A DNA stretch of 64,000 bases, from the NCBI GenBank assembly GCA_019426215.1, contig CM033401.1, positions 10,421,134-10,485,133 of the forward strand. Reading direction: 5' to 3'. The position numbers and the translations under genes are program-made. The notes under the pieces are model-generated. The model did not search any database. It worked only from the letters and a program-made list of their open reading frames with translations, and was not told the DNA's origin. Origin of the DNA: Buddleja alternifolia (taxonomy: Eukaryota; Streptophyta; Magnoliopsida; Lamiales; Scrophulariaceae). Below, piece by piece: positions 35,383 to 45,772 of this stretch (position 1 is the stretch's first letter; every line of letters starts with the position of its first letter).

Positions 35383-37194
35383 TTGGCTCACTTTCCTCAC
35401 ATCTCCACAGCCTACTCTCCCCGCCAATCCTCTGTTTTCCCATCCTCTCCAACACCTCGGCAGCCACCCCTTCCCCGAACTCCTCCATCTACTGAACCAC
35501 AATCACCACATTCTCACTCTCCCACTCTCATGTCCCTATGTGTTGACCTCACTGCCTATAATCTTCCATCTTCCCCAAATATTGTTAACAGCCCACCACC
35601 CGCTTCTACTGTCTCGGCTCACCTGATGCAACTTCGGTCTTGCCCGCCAAAACCACCACAACGCTTTTGTGCCCACACCACTCTCCCATGTCATCCTACT
35701 ACTTCTGAACCCTCATGTTTTTCCTTAGCCAATAAAGATCCGCGTTGGCGTAAAGCCATGGCGGACGAGATAGATGCTCTCATTCATAACAAGACTTGGG
35801 CTTTGGTTCCCTTTCACCCAGAAATGAACGTCATTGGAAGCAAATGGGTATATAAAATAAAACACAAACCCGACGGCTCCATTGAACACTACAAAGCGCG
35901 GCTTGTCGCTAAAAGATTCCACCAACAAGAGGGTGTCGACGTCACTGATACATTTAGTCCGGTCATCAAACCGACTACTATTCGTCTCATTTTCTCACTT
36001 GCCATCTCTAATGGCTGGTCCCTACGTCAACTTGACGTCCGCAATGCATTTCTCCATGGTGTCCTCAATGAAACTATTTTTATGGCCCAACCACAGGGCT
36101 TTGTGGATTCTTCTAAACCTTATCATGTGTGTAAATTGTACAAATCGTTATATGGGCTCAAACATGCCCCTCGTGCATGGTTTCATCGGCTCAAGGAATT
36201 TTTACTTAAATCCGGCTTTCATGCTTCACAAAATAATTCTTCGCTTTTTATTTTTTCAGTTGGTAGCACACTTATTTACATTCTTATATATGTTGATGAC
36301 ATTCTTGTTACGGGTAATCTTTCTAGCACTGTTGCAGATTTCATCTCTTCCTTAGGTCGGGAATTCGCTCTTCGGGATCTTGGTGGTATAAATTATTTCC
36401 TTGGTCTTGAAGTTGTCAACACCACTGATGGTATTATTCTTTCTCAAAAGAGCTATATTCAAAACTTGCTTAACCGTGTTGGCATGCAGTCTTCCAAGCC
36501 CGTTCATACTCCACTTTGTCCAAGCAGCAAACTCTCCAAAGAAGATGGTCTCCTATTCTCGGATCCGACTAAGTTTCGTGAGATTGTTGGCGCGTTGCAA
36601 TATCTGACCCTAACTCGTCTCGACATTGCTTTCGCTGTCAATAAAGTTTGTCAATTCATGCACACTCCTTCTGAAGTTCATTGGACAGCAGCTAAACGTA
36701 TCTTGCGTTATCTGAAACACACTGCTGCCCTTGGTCTTCGCGTTCAGCGTTCATCTTCGATTAATCTTGTTACTTATTCGGATGCCGACTGGGCCAGCAA
36801 TGTGGATGATAGAAAATCAACAGGCGGTTATGCTATATTTCTTGGACCTAATCTTATCTCTTGGAGTTCCCGGAAATAGAAAACTGTTGCTCGTTCATCT
36901 ACTGAAGCAGAGTACAAGTCCCTCGCTAATACGGCTGCTGAGTTAACTTGGCTTCAATCTCTTCTTGCTGAGCTTAACATACGTTCCAGCAGCCCTCCTG
37001 TCCTTTGGTGTGACAATATCGGTGCAACTTATTTGTCCAAAAACCCGGTTTTTCATGCTCGTACAAAGCATGTCGAAATCGATTACCACTTCGTTCTCGA
37101 AAAAGTTGCTAATGTTGATCTCCATGTTCGATTTGTGTCCACTGATGAACAAACCGCTCATATTTTCACCAAGGCTTTGCCGGTTACACGTTCT
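35383..37194 (+). pseudogene. copia-2 reverse transcriptase and RNase H
   Basis: The longest open frame of the window (about 498 codons to 36879). RVT_2 runs from WRKAMADEIDALIHNKTWALV through GSKWVYKIKHKPDGSIEHYKARLVAK, YKSLYGLKHAPRAW and the polymerase motif IYVDDILVTG. RNase H follows with TYSDADWASNVDDRKSTGGYA. A TAG at 36877-36879 sits where the family has Gln (SRKQKTVARSS), a C-to-T change, after which the frame continues [30 protein letters not shown] and [18 protein letters not shown]. The catalytic residues of RT and RNase H are present. Confidence 0.88.
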
Positions 37195-37516
37195 AATGAC
37201 ACTGAGAAGTCAGATTGGATTTTGTTATCAAGCTAATAAATCTGTCACCGGTTATTCGTGAGGTTTTCTTATTCTCTGACCATTCGCTTTTGTACATTCA
37301 TCTGTGAATTTTCTTGATTTTGGTGTTTGTTGTTGGTGTTTCTCGCCGGAAAATTCAGAGAAAAAGTTTAAAGTTTTGGCTAGAAAATTGAAACAAAACG
37401 TTTTGGGTTTATTGAGGTAAATTTCGCCGTCACTCTGATCATTTTGTTTTAAAAGGGAGGAAATATAGGAACTAAATTTCTTGCTTGACCTTTTTTGGTT
37501 CTTTCATCTTCCTACC

Positions 37517-38470
37517 ATGCCTCCCAATCGTGCCCTTGAAGATGCCGTCACAGCCCTCACTGAAAAAATAGCCGAGCTCCAAACCTCTTTTGATCTCCGG
37601 CACGACACCTTAACTGCGGTGGTGGCCGACCTTCAAGCTCAGATCTGCGTGCGCCCTTTCACAGTCGACGGCCCGTCCACTTCACACACACCACCACCCC
37701 CCTCCGCCCACTGTCGTTCCTCCCCATTTTCCTCATGTTCCACAGCAGCCCCCTGCTTTTCCACAACTTAAACCCCCAAAAATCCATTTACCTCCATTTG
37801 ATGGGTCTTCTCCACTTAACTGGATTTTCCAGGCCGAACAGTATTTCCAGTATTATCAGGTCCCGCCGAAAAATCGCTTGGAAATAGTAGCCTTCTATAT
37901 GACCAGTAGTGCTCTTAGTTGGCTCAAGTGGATGTATTCGAACCGGCAGCTCTCGTCATGGGACGCCTTTATCCGTGCCTTAGAGGTGCGATTTAGCCCC
38001 TCTTCCTACGACAATCATCAAGCCGCATTATTTAAGCTCCGGCAGACCTCGTCGGTTTTCGACTATCAAGCCCACTTTGAGCAGATTTGCAATCGAGTAG
38101 TCAGTTTACCTCCTGAAGCTATCCTTAACTGCTTCATATCCGGACTCCGTCAGGAGATTTAGCGGGAGTTGGCTATTTTACAGCCCCATTCTATCTCCCA
38201 AGCAATGGGTTTGTCTAAATTAATTGAATCAAAACTTCTAATCCACAAACCCGTGTCCCATTTTTCTAAACCGTTGTTGTCTTCACCTACTCCCTTATTA
38301 CCCTTGCCGCCCCCGCCCCCCCAAAGCCCCATTTCCCATCAAACGCCTCACCCCCATCGAAATGCAAGAACGCCGGGCCAAAGGCCTTTGTTTCAACTGT
38401 GACGACAAGTTTCAACCCGGTCATCATTGTAAGTTGAGAAGCCCTTTCTTTTGTTGCTATCTCCAGATGA
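37517..38470 (+). pseudogene. gypsy gag with CCHC knuckle
   Basis: It begins MPPNRALEDAVTALTEKIAELQ (ATG at 37517), a coiled-coil start typical of plant chromovirus gag. The frame changes within the Pro-rich stretch near 37,720. The retrotrans_gag domain reads FDGSSPLNWIFQAEQYFQYYQVP, SWDAFIRALEVRFSPSSYDN and FEQICNRVVSLPPEAILNCFISGL, then a TAG (38160-38162) where Gln is usual. The zinc knuckle region is GLCFNCDDKFQPGHHCK at about 38380-38430, in yet another frame. At least three lesions are visible. Confidence 0.82.
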
Positions 38471-38999
38471 CCCGAATCCCTCTCCATTTATCCCCAACCC
38501 AGATTTGGATCCCTCTCCATTTCTGCCCGAACCCTCACCACCCCCACTCCCTTATAAATTTATCTCGCCCCATTTCCCCTCCCCTGATGCAAATTCATCC
38601 ATTTTATTCCACATCTCAGAAAATGCCCTTACGGGTGATCCATCCCCGCGTACACTCCGCTTACAAGGCAGTATTTCTGGCCATCAAGTGACCATTCTTG
38701 TTAATTCAGGGAGTTCGCACAATATCGTGCAACCCCGCGTGGCTTCATTTTTAAAAATCCCAATTGCTCCAATCCCTACTTTCACAGTCATGGTCGGCAA
38801 TGGTGAATCTATAAAGGATCTTGGCTGCTGTAACAGTGTGGTTGTGGACATTCAATCTCACTCTTTTTCCTTACCCTTTTATGTGATACCGATTCAAGGC
38901 GCTGACGTTGTTTTTGGCGTGCAATGGCTCCAAACATTAGGCCCTGTCCTCTCGGATTTTTCGATACCATCTATGACATTTTTTCACCATGGTGATTAG
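38451..38999 (+). pseudogene. gypsy aspartic protease with Asp-to-Asn
   Basis: Retropepsin-like domain of the gag-pol polyprotein. After a Pro-rich linker the frame shows VTILVNSGSSHNIVQPRVASFL (codon AAT at 38703-38705) where the family has ILVDSGSTHNFI. The catalytic aspartate is Asn, a G-to-A change that would abolish activity. ADVVFGVQWLQTLGPVLSDF, the usual downstream block, is well kept. It ends with a stop at 38997-38999, and more stops lie before RT. Confidence 0.85.
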
Positions 39000-39308
39000 A
39001 TTACACTAAAGGGATGTACCTCTGCCCCAGATAAATCCACTTCCTATAACACCTTGTGTCGTTACATTCTACCGACTTGATTACCTCATTTCACTCCATC
39101 ATTCCCATACCTCAAGATGACCCTCTCGATCCTACCCCACTCGAATCTATTTCCTCCATCTCTTTTCCCCTCCACACGGTCTACCCTCCCCTCCGCTCGT
39201 GCCCAAGCTCTTCACATCCACCTCCTTCCTACCTCATCTCCCATCAATGTGAAACCGTACCGATACCCTCATTGCCAAAAACAGGCTATGGCTGAATAGA
39301 TTTCCAAA

Positions 39309-40095
39309 ATGTTGAGAGAAAGAATAATTAAACCTAGCACGAGTCCCTTTTCTTCCCCTGTTTTGTTAGTTAAAAAAAAAGATGGCTCTTGGCGTTTTTG
39401 TGTGGATTATCGAGCTTTGAACACTATAACTATAAAGGATCGTTTTCCCATTTCCACTGTCGATGAACTATTTGATGAATTACATAATGCTACTGTTTTT
39501 ACAAAATTGGATTTATGTTCCGGTTACCATCAAATTCGGGAGGCAGCCAAAGACACACATAAAACTGCATTTTGAACGGTGGATGGTCATTTTGAATTTT
39601 TTGGTCATGCCTTTTGGCTTAACTAATGCCCCATCCACTTTTCAGTCTACTATGAACTCACTTTTTCGTGCCTATCTACCCAAATTTGTCCTCGTATTTT
39701 TTAATGACATTTTAATTTACAGTCGCAATTGGCAGGAGCATCTAAAGCATTTATCAGCTGTTTTCCATCTCTTATCTACTCACCAGCTTTTTCTTAAATT
39801 TTCGAAATGTGTCTTTGGAGTACCTACCGTGCATTACTTAGGTCATATTATTTCAGCTCAAGGTGTTGCTGCTGACCCTACGAAAATTCAAACAATCTTG
39901 GAATGGCCATCACCAAAATCCGTATCGGCGTTGCGTGGTTTTTTGGGATTAACGGGCTACTATCGCAGATTTGTTCAAAATTATGCAGCGATAGCGGGCC
40001 CGTTAACTGATTTATTAAAACGGGACTGTTTTCAATGGACTTTACAAGCTACCGAGGCCTTCTCCTACCTCAAAACAACAATGACACAACTATAA
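39309..40095 (+). pseudogene. gypsy reverse transcriptase with lost catalytic Asp
   Basis: RVT_1 domain: [60 protein letters not shown] at 39573-39575 (CGA-derived by family comparison) is followed within about 25 bases by a one-base length change in a T-run. The domain resumes with LVMPFGLTNAPSTFQSTMN. The polymerase motif reads VFFNDILIYS (AAT at 39703-39705) where VFFDDILIYS is expected. The connection domain follows (YLGHIISAQGVAADP, LRGFLGLTGYYRRFV) to a stop at 40093-40095. Confidence 0.9.
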
Positions 40096-40470
40096 GCTCT
40101 ACGCCTACCTAACTTCAACCTACCATTCGACATACATACAGACGCATACGGCCACACAATAGGGGCTGTGTTATCCTAGGAATGTCACCCTGTTGCATTT
40201 TTCAGTAAGAAGCTTTGCCCTCGTCTCCGTTCTTCTTCAACTTATGTCCGTGAAATGTACGTTATTACGGAAGCGGTCAAAAAGTGGCGCCAATACCTTC
40301 TGGGGAAGCAATTTCGCATTTACACTGACCAACAAAGCCTGCGCAGTTTTTTAACACAACACATTCAGACTCCGGAACAACAAAAGTGGTTAACTAAACT
40401 TTTGGGGTACGATTATATCATTATTTACCAGCCAGCAAAATAGAATGTGGTGGCTGATGCTCTCTCTCAT
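40096..40470 (+). pseudogene. gypsy RNase H
   Basis: RNase H typical of Ty3/gypsy pol. Pieces: IHTDAYGHTIGAVLS (stop TAG in place of Gln at about 40177-40179), HPVAFFSKKL, STYVREMYVITEAVKKWRQYLLG, FRIYTDQQSLRSFL and, after a TAG at 40441-40443, NVVADALSH. The TDQ acidic position is present. Confidence 0.82.
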
Positions 40471-40605
40471 ATTCCGAATGAGCAGTCCCCTGTCTTCTCC
40501 ACGGTCTCGAGCCCAAAGTTCGCTCTTCTCGACTAGCTGCAACAATTCTACAGTACCAACCCAGCTGACCAAGCATTTCTCACCAAATTACAATCCGACC
40601 CTACA

Positions 40606-41646
40606 ATGCAACAAGTTTTCAGTTTCACTCACGGCATCATCTATTTTAAGCATCGTATATTTGTTCCCAAGGACTCCAATTTACAGGCTGCCTTACTCAC
40701 TGAGTTTCATGACTCGCCAGTTGCGGGTCACTCTGGGATCCAAGCGACTTTCACCAGATTAGCCGCTTCCTTCTATTGGCCTGCCATGAAATCAGATGTC
40801 AAACGCTACATACAACATTGTCACATTTGTCAACAAGTTAAAAGCTCCACCCACAAACCTTACGGTACTCTCCAACCATTATCAACCCCTAACCAGGTAT
40901 GGGAAGATATTAGTATGGATTTTATTACTCATTTACCTTCATCTTTCGGGAAAACCTCTATTTGGGTTATTGTTGACCGCCTCACCAAGTATGCTCATTT
41001 CCTTGCTCTGCCTCCTCACTACACTGCTGCTTCCTTGGCTTCTCTCTTCACCGTTGAAATCATTCGCCTACACGAGATTCCCAAATCAATTGTTAGTGAT
41101 AGACATCGGATTTTTCTTAGTACTTTTTGGAAAACTCTTTTTAAGTTACAGGGGACTACCTTAGCTATGAGCTCAGCGTACCATCTGCAAACTGATGGCC
41201 AAACCGAAGTCCTAAACCGCTGCTTGGAGACTTATTTGCGCTGCTTCACCGGCGAACAACCAAAACTTTGGGCCCGTTTTCTTTACCTCGCCGAATACTG
41301 GTATAACACTTTCTGGCACTCCGCTATTGGTATGACTCCATTCACTGCCCTCTATGGCCGTCCGCCACCGACAATTCCAACCTATCTGGCCGAATCTACA
41401 CCTCTTGTCTCCTTGGAAGAGTCCCTGCAGCAAAGACAAATGTTGTTAGCGACGTTGAAACAAAATTTACAAAAAGCTCGCCAAAAGATGGTTGCACAAA
41501 GCAATAAACACCGATCTGATAAAACATTTGAAGTAGGGGCTTGGGTATACCTCCGTTTACAGCCATATCGCCAGCTTTCCGTCGCCCGACGCTTATCGTA
41601 CAAGCTCAGTCGCCGTTATTTCGGCCCCTTCAAAATTCTCCGTTGA
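40606..41646 (+). pseudogene. gypsy integrase, core intact
   Basis: A 346-codon frame with the HHCC finger (H in AGHSGIQATFTRL, then HCHICQQVK), and rve core acidic residues in ISMDFITHLP, IVSDRHRIFLSTFW and QTDGQTEVLNRCLE, so the D-D-E triad is intact. The C-terminal GPFKILR block reaches a TGA at 41644-41646 where the family continues, so integrase and chromodomain are now separated. This is the best preserved part of the element. Confidence 0.88.
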
Positions 41647-41649
41647 ATC

Positions 41650-41998
41650 GGCGCAGTCGCGTATGAGCTGGATCTCCCCGCCGATGCTAAAATCCACAAG
41701 ATTTTCCATGTTTCTCTCTTGAAAACCGTGTCACGTCGACTCTCCCTCTCGAATCGCTCCATTTTCACCAGCGATCGATACCACTCAGCTTTCACTCCAA
41801 CCTCAATCTATTTTGGGCATACGAAAAATTAAGACAAGAGAGGGAGAGGAGAAACAGCTTCTAGTAGCTTGGGAGTCCTTGTCTGATGAAGAAAGTACTT
41901 GGGAAACCCTTAGGACATTTCAAAAGGCTTTTCCCGATTTTGACCTTGAGGACAAGGTCGAATTTTACGGGCCAGGTAATGATACAAATGGACTGTAG
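41650..41998 (+). pseudogene. gypsy integrase C-terminus and chromodomain
   Basis: After the stop the text resumes GAVAYELDLPADAKIHKIFHVSLLK (41650 on), then changes frame and reads a chromodomain: IRKIKTREGEEKQLLVAWESL, SDEESTWETL and FQKAFPDFDLEDKVEF. Chromodomains steer integration to chromatin with particular histone marks. It ends at a TAG (41996-41998) that may overlap the 3' LTR. Confidence 0.82.
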
Positions 41999-42325
41999 AA
42001 ATTAATTACAGAGAGCCCAGAAGCTGAGGAAAATACTAGGCCCACTCGAATTATTAAGAGGCCCAATTGGTTAAAGGATATATACCCCATGAATATTAGG
42101 TTTTGCTGAGATTAAAAAAAAAAAATCTTATACTGAGAAGGGCACGTGAAATAGGCGTGTGAAGTGTCTTTTTTTTTCTGTTGGAGTTTTTGTATTTAAT
42201 GCTTTTGGACTTTAATGAACCGTAAGAAATTTGCAGCTTTCAATTTATCTTCTTCTTCCCCGTCTCTTGCTGGAGTTTTGTTATTCCTTCCTCGAATAAG
42301 GAATTAATCTAGCCATAGCCTAACA
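41980..42325 (+). repeat. Probable 3' LTR of the gypsy element
   Basis: Candidate start TGATAC at 41980 just after the purine-rich end of pol, candidate end CCTAACA at 42325. The stretch contains a TATA-like GGATATATACC at about 42075-42085 and a pyrimidine-rich end with TTATCTTCTTCTTCCCC. With the 5' LTR gone, its limits cannot be confirmed. Confidence 0.45.
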
Positions 42326-42589
42326 GAGTATTTGAGACTGAAAAAAAAATAGGTATAAAAATATATTTTAGTTCTTTCAGAAACTATTTATATATTTGTA
42401 GGTTTTTAATAATTTTCCCATTTTTCTGTATCTCTACAAACTTCTAGGACGCTTTCGCCAAACAATTGTTCGGACAGGACTATGTTTTTTTTTTTTTGGT
42501 TGTGGACAGGACTATGTTATATATACCATTTTGCATATTTTTCTTTTGCAGGAACGTTATGGTGCTCCTATTACAAACAAGAAACAAAG

Positions 42590-42690
42590 AACTACTATAT
42601 AAGTAGAGAAATAACTCACACATCATCTAATGGGATCGAACCCATGACCTCTAAGTCATGAGGTCTCAATCTTACCACTAGCCTAAGACA
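42590..42690 (-). repeat. SINE-like tRNA-derived sequence, best copy
   Basis: On the minus strand TAGGCTAGTGG (A-box-like, 42675-42685) precedes GGTTCGATCCC (good B-box, 42632-42642) by the usual spacing, followed by TATTTCTCTACTTATATAG. The tRNA-like head lacks the rest of a tRNA fold, so I call it a SINE and not a tRNA gene. Confidence 0.55.
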
Positions 42691-42868
42691 TTATTGGCAC
42701 TTTAGTCCTTGTTTGACATAGTATTAATTTCTGACTTGGTTCAGTCAAAGAAAAACTTATATATATCTAACTTCTGATTTTGGCAAAAGAATCCATGTAA
42801 GATTCTTTAAATAAGAGGGTATTTGATTTATAAATTATGAAATATTGTGATGTTTGAAAACTTAATTA

Positions 42869-43010
42869 TTAGATATTTTCCATTTAAAAAATCCATGAAA
42901 ATATTTGTCAATTCAAAAAACCCACTTCATCAACTTTTCATCCCAAAAAACCCAATATTTAGGGTTAACAAATTTATGGACTTAATTGCCCTTAGCCTTC
43001 TAGATTAAAC
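42869..43010. repeat. Miniature-element family 'GGGAAAATTACTAAAAA', copy 2
   Basis: It shares the ordered phrases 'aaatccatgaaaatattt.tcaattcaaa', 'ttttcat.ccaaaaaaccc' and 'aatttatggacttaatt' with 11983-12160. Confidence 0.45.
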
Positions 43011-43266
43011 ATTAATCAATTATAGCTTTGCAATGAAATCTATTTGTTTAAAAAAATTATATTGATATTGGTACAAATTATGATTTTAATGTTAAATTTT
43101 TAGATGTTTTAATCTTATAAAAAAATATGAAACATATATTTATAGATACTTACCATATTAAAATCAAAATAAAATATATACAAATATTTTTTAAAAATTA
43201 ATATTACAAAATAAAATCGTATTCTATGATTCATCAATTTGAAATGATTAAAGCAAAGCGATTCCA

Positions 43267-43271
43267 ATAAG
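43267..43271. repeat. Target duplication ATAAG, left side of the split solo LTR
   Basis: ATAAG directly precedes TGTTAGG at 43272 and recurs exactly at 63251-63255 after CCTGACA. This marks both as the outer ends of one insertion. Confidence 0.82.
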
Positions 43272-44510
43272 TGTTAGGTTTATGTTCTCAAATGCCATTA
43301 AAGGATTAGAGAGAATAAGGACATTATAAGTTTGTAATTGTTATTCTATATTTCAATGAAGCCATTTTAGTTGTTTACATTATTATTGGCATTTATGTAT
43401 ATTGAAAATCATCAAGACTTGTATGATATAAGTTTTGACGAGAGAAGTGCCCGTCAATTACTAGGAAGTAATGAAGAACTCCTATCATATGTGCACTGAT
43501 GGAGGTCACAGTACTTAGACATGACTCGCATCGATTCTATCACATGGGTATCACTATTTGACAGTCAATGACATAATTGATTCATTGTAATAGAATTGAT
43601 TAATTGTAATATGTCTGTCTGAACTTTATACCTGACTTGTGACATTAGGTTTGTCATTAGAGTAGTTAGACTCAATTCTCCCTTGGTGGGGTCGACCTCG
43701 AACTGCAATCTAATGGGCAAGTAGTAGTCTTAATTGATATCCAAGATGGAATTCGTTCCCTCGGAAGTGAACGAGAAATTATCCTATACATTTATAAGTA
43801 AGTTAGATCTAAAGTCTTTGGCCAAAGCATACGAGCTATTTGAGAAATAATCAAATACGAAAGCTCAATGATCTAGACTTATTATAAATATAATATAGAG
43901 TCAAGTTTATGAGTTTGACCTAAACCATGACTCTTACTTGACCGGGATATGGAGACGAAGAGTTTATATTCACACGAAAATTACAATAGGAAAGGTTTAC
44001 AATGTTCTAATCATTTCATCTTATTTGGGACATGATGTGGGCCACTTGACTGCCTAGTTGTTACCCACATTCAATGGAATCCTCCCATTGCCAAATGAAG
44101 ATGAAACTAAATAGCCACGTTTAAAAAGGAAAAATTGAATGAATTTTTGGAGTATTTTTTGTAGCAATATTTTAAGTATTGGATACTTAAAATTAATAAT
44201 TGGATAAATAGAATTAATTATTTGGAGGAATAAGTTAATTCATATATGATATTAATTAATATATTATTTCTTAGAAAATAAAATTAATTAATCATCCTAT
44301 CAATTATTTAATTAGTTTAATTAATTGGATTAAATTAATTAATTAAATATATGATTGGATTGAGCTTAAAATTGGTGCACCTAAGATGCACCATAGGCGT
44401 GTGGGGCGGTCCTTAGTGGCGTCCTACATAGGCCTTTAAAATCTCAAAGTTGTAATTTAAGTGGTATAAATATATCACTTAATTAAACCAAGCCACAACA
44501 CAAGTTATTA
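43272..44510 (+). repeat. Left part (U3) of a solo copia LTR, split by nested insertions
   Basis: It begins TGTTAGGTTTATG and is similar along its length to the copia-3 LTR U3 (48761 on), for example 'gggcaagt.gta' and 'ttgaccggg.a'. A TATA-like GGTATAAATATA lies at 44463-44474. Similarity stops about 45 bases after that, at 44510. The remaining R/U5 part is at 62905-63250, 18 kb away. There is no internal domain, so it is a solo LTR. Confidence 0.8.
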
Positions 44511-44590
44511 TGGGTTTTTTAATAAAATAACAAAAACTTTTGAACCATTTATCAAACTAACCTATTTGAGAAAAGATTCCTCAAAGAAAC
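44511..44590. repeat. Left inverted end of the insert in the solo LTR
   Basis: TGGGTTTTTTAATAAAATAA and the next 55 bases match, in inverted orientation, 62820-62897 (TGGGTTTCTTAGAAATC and so on). The shared core ATTTATCAAA.T.AC.TAT lies about 37 bases in. Flanking 7-mers GTTATTA (44504-44510) and GCTATTA (62898-62904) agree at 6 of 7. Confidence 0.6.
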
Positions 44591-44763
44591 CTGAAGGGGA
44601 AAAATCCATTTCGAACCCTGAACTTTACTTCCAATCTCAAATCAGTCCCTCAGCTTTTAAAATGTTTTACTTTAGTCCTTCTAAAGAATAATAAAAATAT
44701 TTTTCGCAAAAATTATTCTTGCGCCTGGAACTTTCAAGCCATTTAAGCAATATTGGGCAAAAA

Positions 44764-44780
44764 TGGTATCAGAGCCTAGG
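44764..44780 (+). promoter_or_regulatory. Pararetroviral tRNA-Met primer-binding site
   Basis: TGGTATCAGAGCCTAGG is complementary to initiator tRNA-Met and is the conserved origin of minus-strand synthesis in Caulimoviridae. It lies upstream of the viral ORFs with no LTR end in front of it, which favours the viral reading over an LTR element. Confidence 0.75.
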
Positions 44781-44845
44781 TTTTATTGATGAAATATTTA
44801 AATTGGTTACATAAAGATATTTTATCCCTAACGGACGAGAATTAA

Positions 44846-45121
44846 ACAAGTACGGAATCAAGCAATTGGTCGATCTGTGAAGAAAACAGGGAGTATTTTC
44901 AGATTCTGAAAAGACAAAAAATTAATCGGATAGATAAATTTATCCAAAGAATCCAAAGGGTTTCAACCGAAATCAAGAGAGAATTCGCTAGAAACAAAGA
45001 ACCAGTAGCGGATCATCATGCAGAGATAAGATACTATCAAACGAAATTAGCTCTGAATGATAAATTTCAAAGCAACATATTTACAACTCGCAGAGATCCA
45101 AGGCAAATAACCAAGGAATAA
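44846..45121 (+). pseudogene. Pararetroviral ORF1-like frame without ATG
   Basis: An open frame of 91 codons between stops that contains no ATG. It encodes a charged helical segment (INRIDKFIQRIQRVSTEIKR) and ends at TAA 45119-45121, about 30 bases before the next ORF. Tungro virus ORF I is known to start at a non-AUG codon and badnavirus ORF1 is similarly small, so this could be the first viral ORF. The function is unknown and chance cannot be excluded. Confidence 0.4.
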
Positions 45122-45153
45122 AGGTAAATCTTTTATTTAATTCAAATATATTT

Positions 45154-45480
45154 ATGAATTGGAAAGAGATTGAACGGGATACCTCTAAGCTCTCCAAAGA
45201 CCTTAGAGAAATCCAAAAGACAGTTCAAGATTACAGATATAGGCTAGAACATCTACCTATGAAAATCGAAAACTTGAACCAAAAACTTGAGGAAATCCTC
45301 GAGATTCTTCCAGATCTAAATAGATTCATAACAGATCTAAAAATAATGGTCCAAGATCTGAAAGAAAGACAAGGTATTACAGGTACGTCCAAACCAAAAA
45401 AGGACCAAATCTGTGATGCACTTGGACAAGTGCCTCTTCTTCATCAGAAGGGTATGGCAAAAGAAATTCCGAAGCCTTAG
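45154..45480 (+). CDS. Pararetroviral small coiled-coil protein (virion-associated-protein-like)
   Basis: A 108-residue intact frame starting MNWKEIERDTSKL. Residues 1-75 are a continuous heptad-rich helix (for example LNQKLEEILEILPDLNRF), followed by a Lys/Pro-rich, partly basic tail. Caulimovirid virion-associated proteins (caulimovirus ORF III, badnavirus ORF2) have the same size, an N-terminal coiled coil and a basic C-terminus that binds nucleic acid and capsid. Position, between a first small ORF and the coat region, fits. The assignment rests on architecture, not on a sequence match. Confidence 0.55.
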   Translation: MNWKEIERDTSKLSKDLREIQKTVQDYRYRLEHLPMKIENLNQKLEEILEILPDLNRFITDLKIMVQDLKERQGITGTSKPKKDQICDALGQVPLLHQKGMAKEIPKP

Positions 45481-45526
45481 ACTCGGGAAGAACTACTTGT
45501 TGATATCCTTAAAAGTATAAATTAAT

Positions 45527-45772
45527 ATGGATATAGCAAGGGTAGATCGATCGGATCTTCAAGAACTAGCTGAATCTTTTTCTCAACAAGCATTTGTAGA
45601 TTTGGTTAATGTCAAAACCAATGAAATAAATAATCCTCTGGCTCTAACACTGCCAGGAGAAAGTTCTGCATCTAGTAATCCTCCACGGGATGAAACGATG
45701 CGTGAAAGTGGTGATTTGCATACAAACGTAGGACCCGCTCTTGGGGGGCATTGTTTAGAGCAAATCCCGTAA
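45527..45772 (+). pseudogene. Pararetroviral polyprotein N-terminal fragment
   Basis: An 81-codon frame from MDIARVDRSDLQELAESFSQ to a TAA at 45770-45772. It is followed, in another frame, by the coat-protein region. It is likely the start of the large viral polyprotein. A movement-protein domain would be expected in or after this segment and none is visible, so it may be deleted. I cannot name a domain here. Confidence 0.4.

Larger units (their letters stand above)
32922..37194 (+). mobile_element. Ty1/copia element, copia-2, 3'-truncated
   Basis: Copia-2 keeps the end of a 5' LTR, a tRNA-Met primer site, gag, protease, integrase, RT and most of RNase H in copia order. It stops abruptly after FTKALPVTR at about 37194, where gypsy leader sequence begins, so the last codons, purine tract and 3' LTR are missing. 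Motifs resemble the Ale/Retrofit-type lineage, judged by eye only. Multiple stops and frameshifts make it inactive. Confidence 0.85.
37195..42325 (+). mobile_element. Ty3/gypsy chromovirus-type element without a 5' LTR
   Basis: Gypsy order is clear: gag, protease, RT, RNase H, integrase, then a C-terminal chromodomain, which defines chromoviruses. It starts within or next to its leader, directly against the broken end of copia-2, so its 5' LTR is lost. A degenerate primer site (TGTTATCAAGC) may lie at about 37223-37233. A 3' LTR is probable at 41980-42325. The coding region has many stops and two lost catalytic aspartates (protease, RT). Confidence 0.85.
42326..43266. other. Intergenic DNA with a SINE-like copy and a miniature-element arm
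   Basis: No coding signal. Contains the SINE-like copy at 42590-42690 and copy 2 of the GGGAAAATTACTAAAAA family at 42869-43010. Confidence 0.5.

Noticed and set aside
35257..35502. Several overlapping frames on both strands
   Set aside because: They overlap the copia-2 integrase-RT linker, which is Pro/Ser-rich, and are shadows.
42632..42685. Possible tRNA gene (good B box)
   Set aside because: Only the A and B boxes fit; there is no cloverleaf or anticodon stem, and the repeated tail in other copies points to a SINE.
44764..44780. Primer site of another copia element whose 5' LTR is the solo LTR
   Set aside because: The LTR similarity stops at 44510, the LTR's true end is at 63250 with a matching target duplication, and the downstream ORFs are viral, not copia gag.
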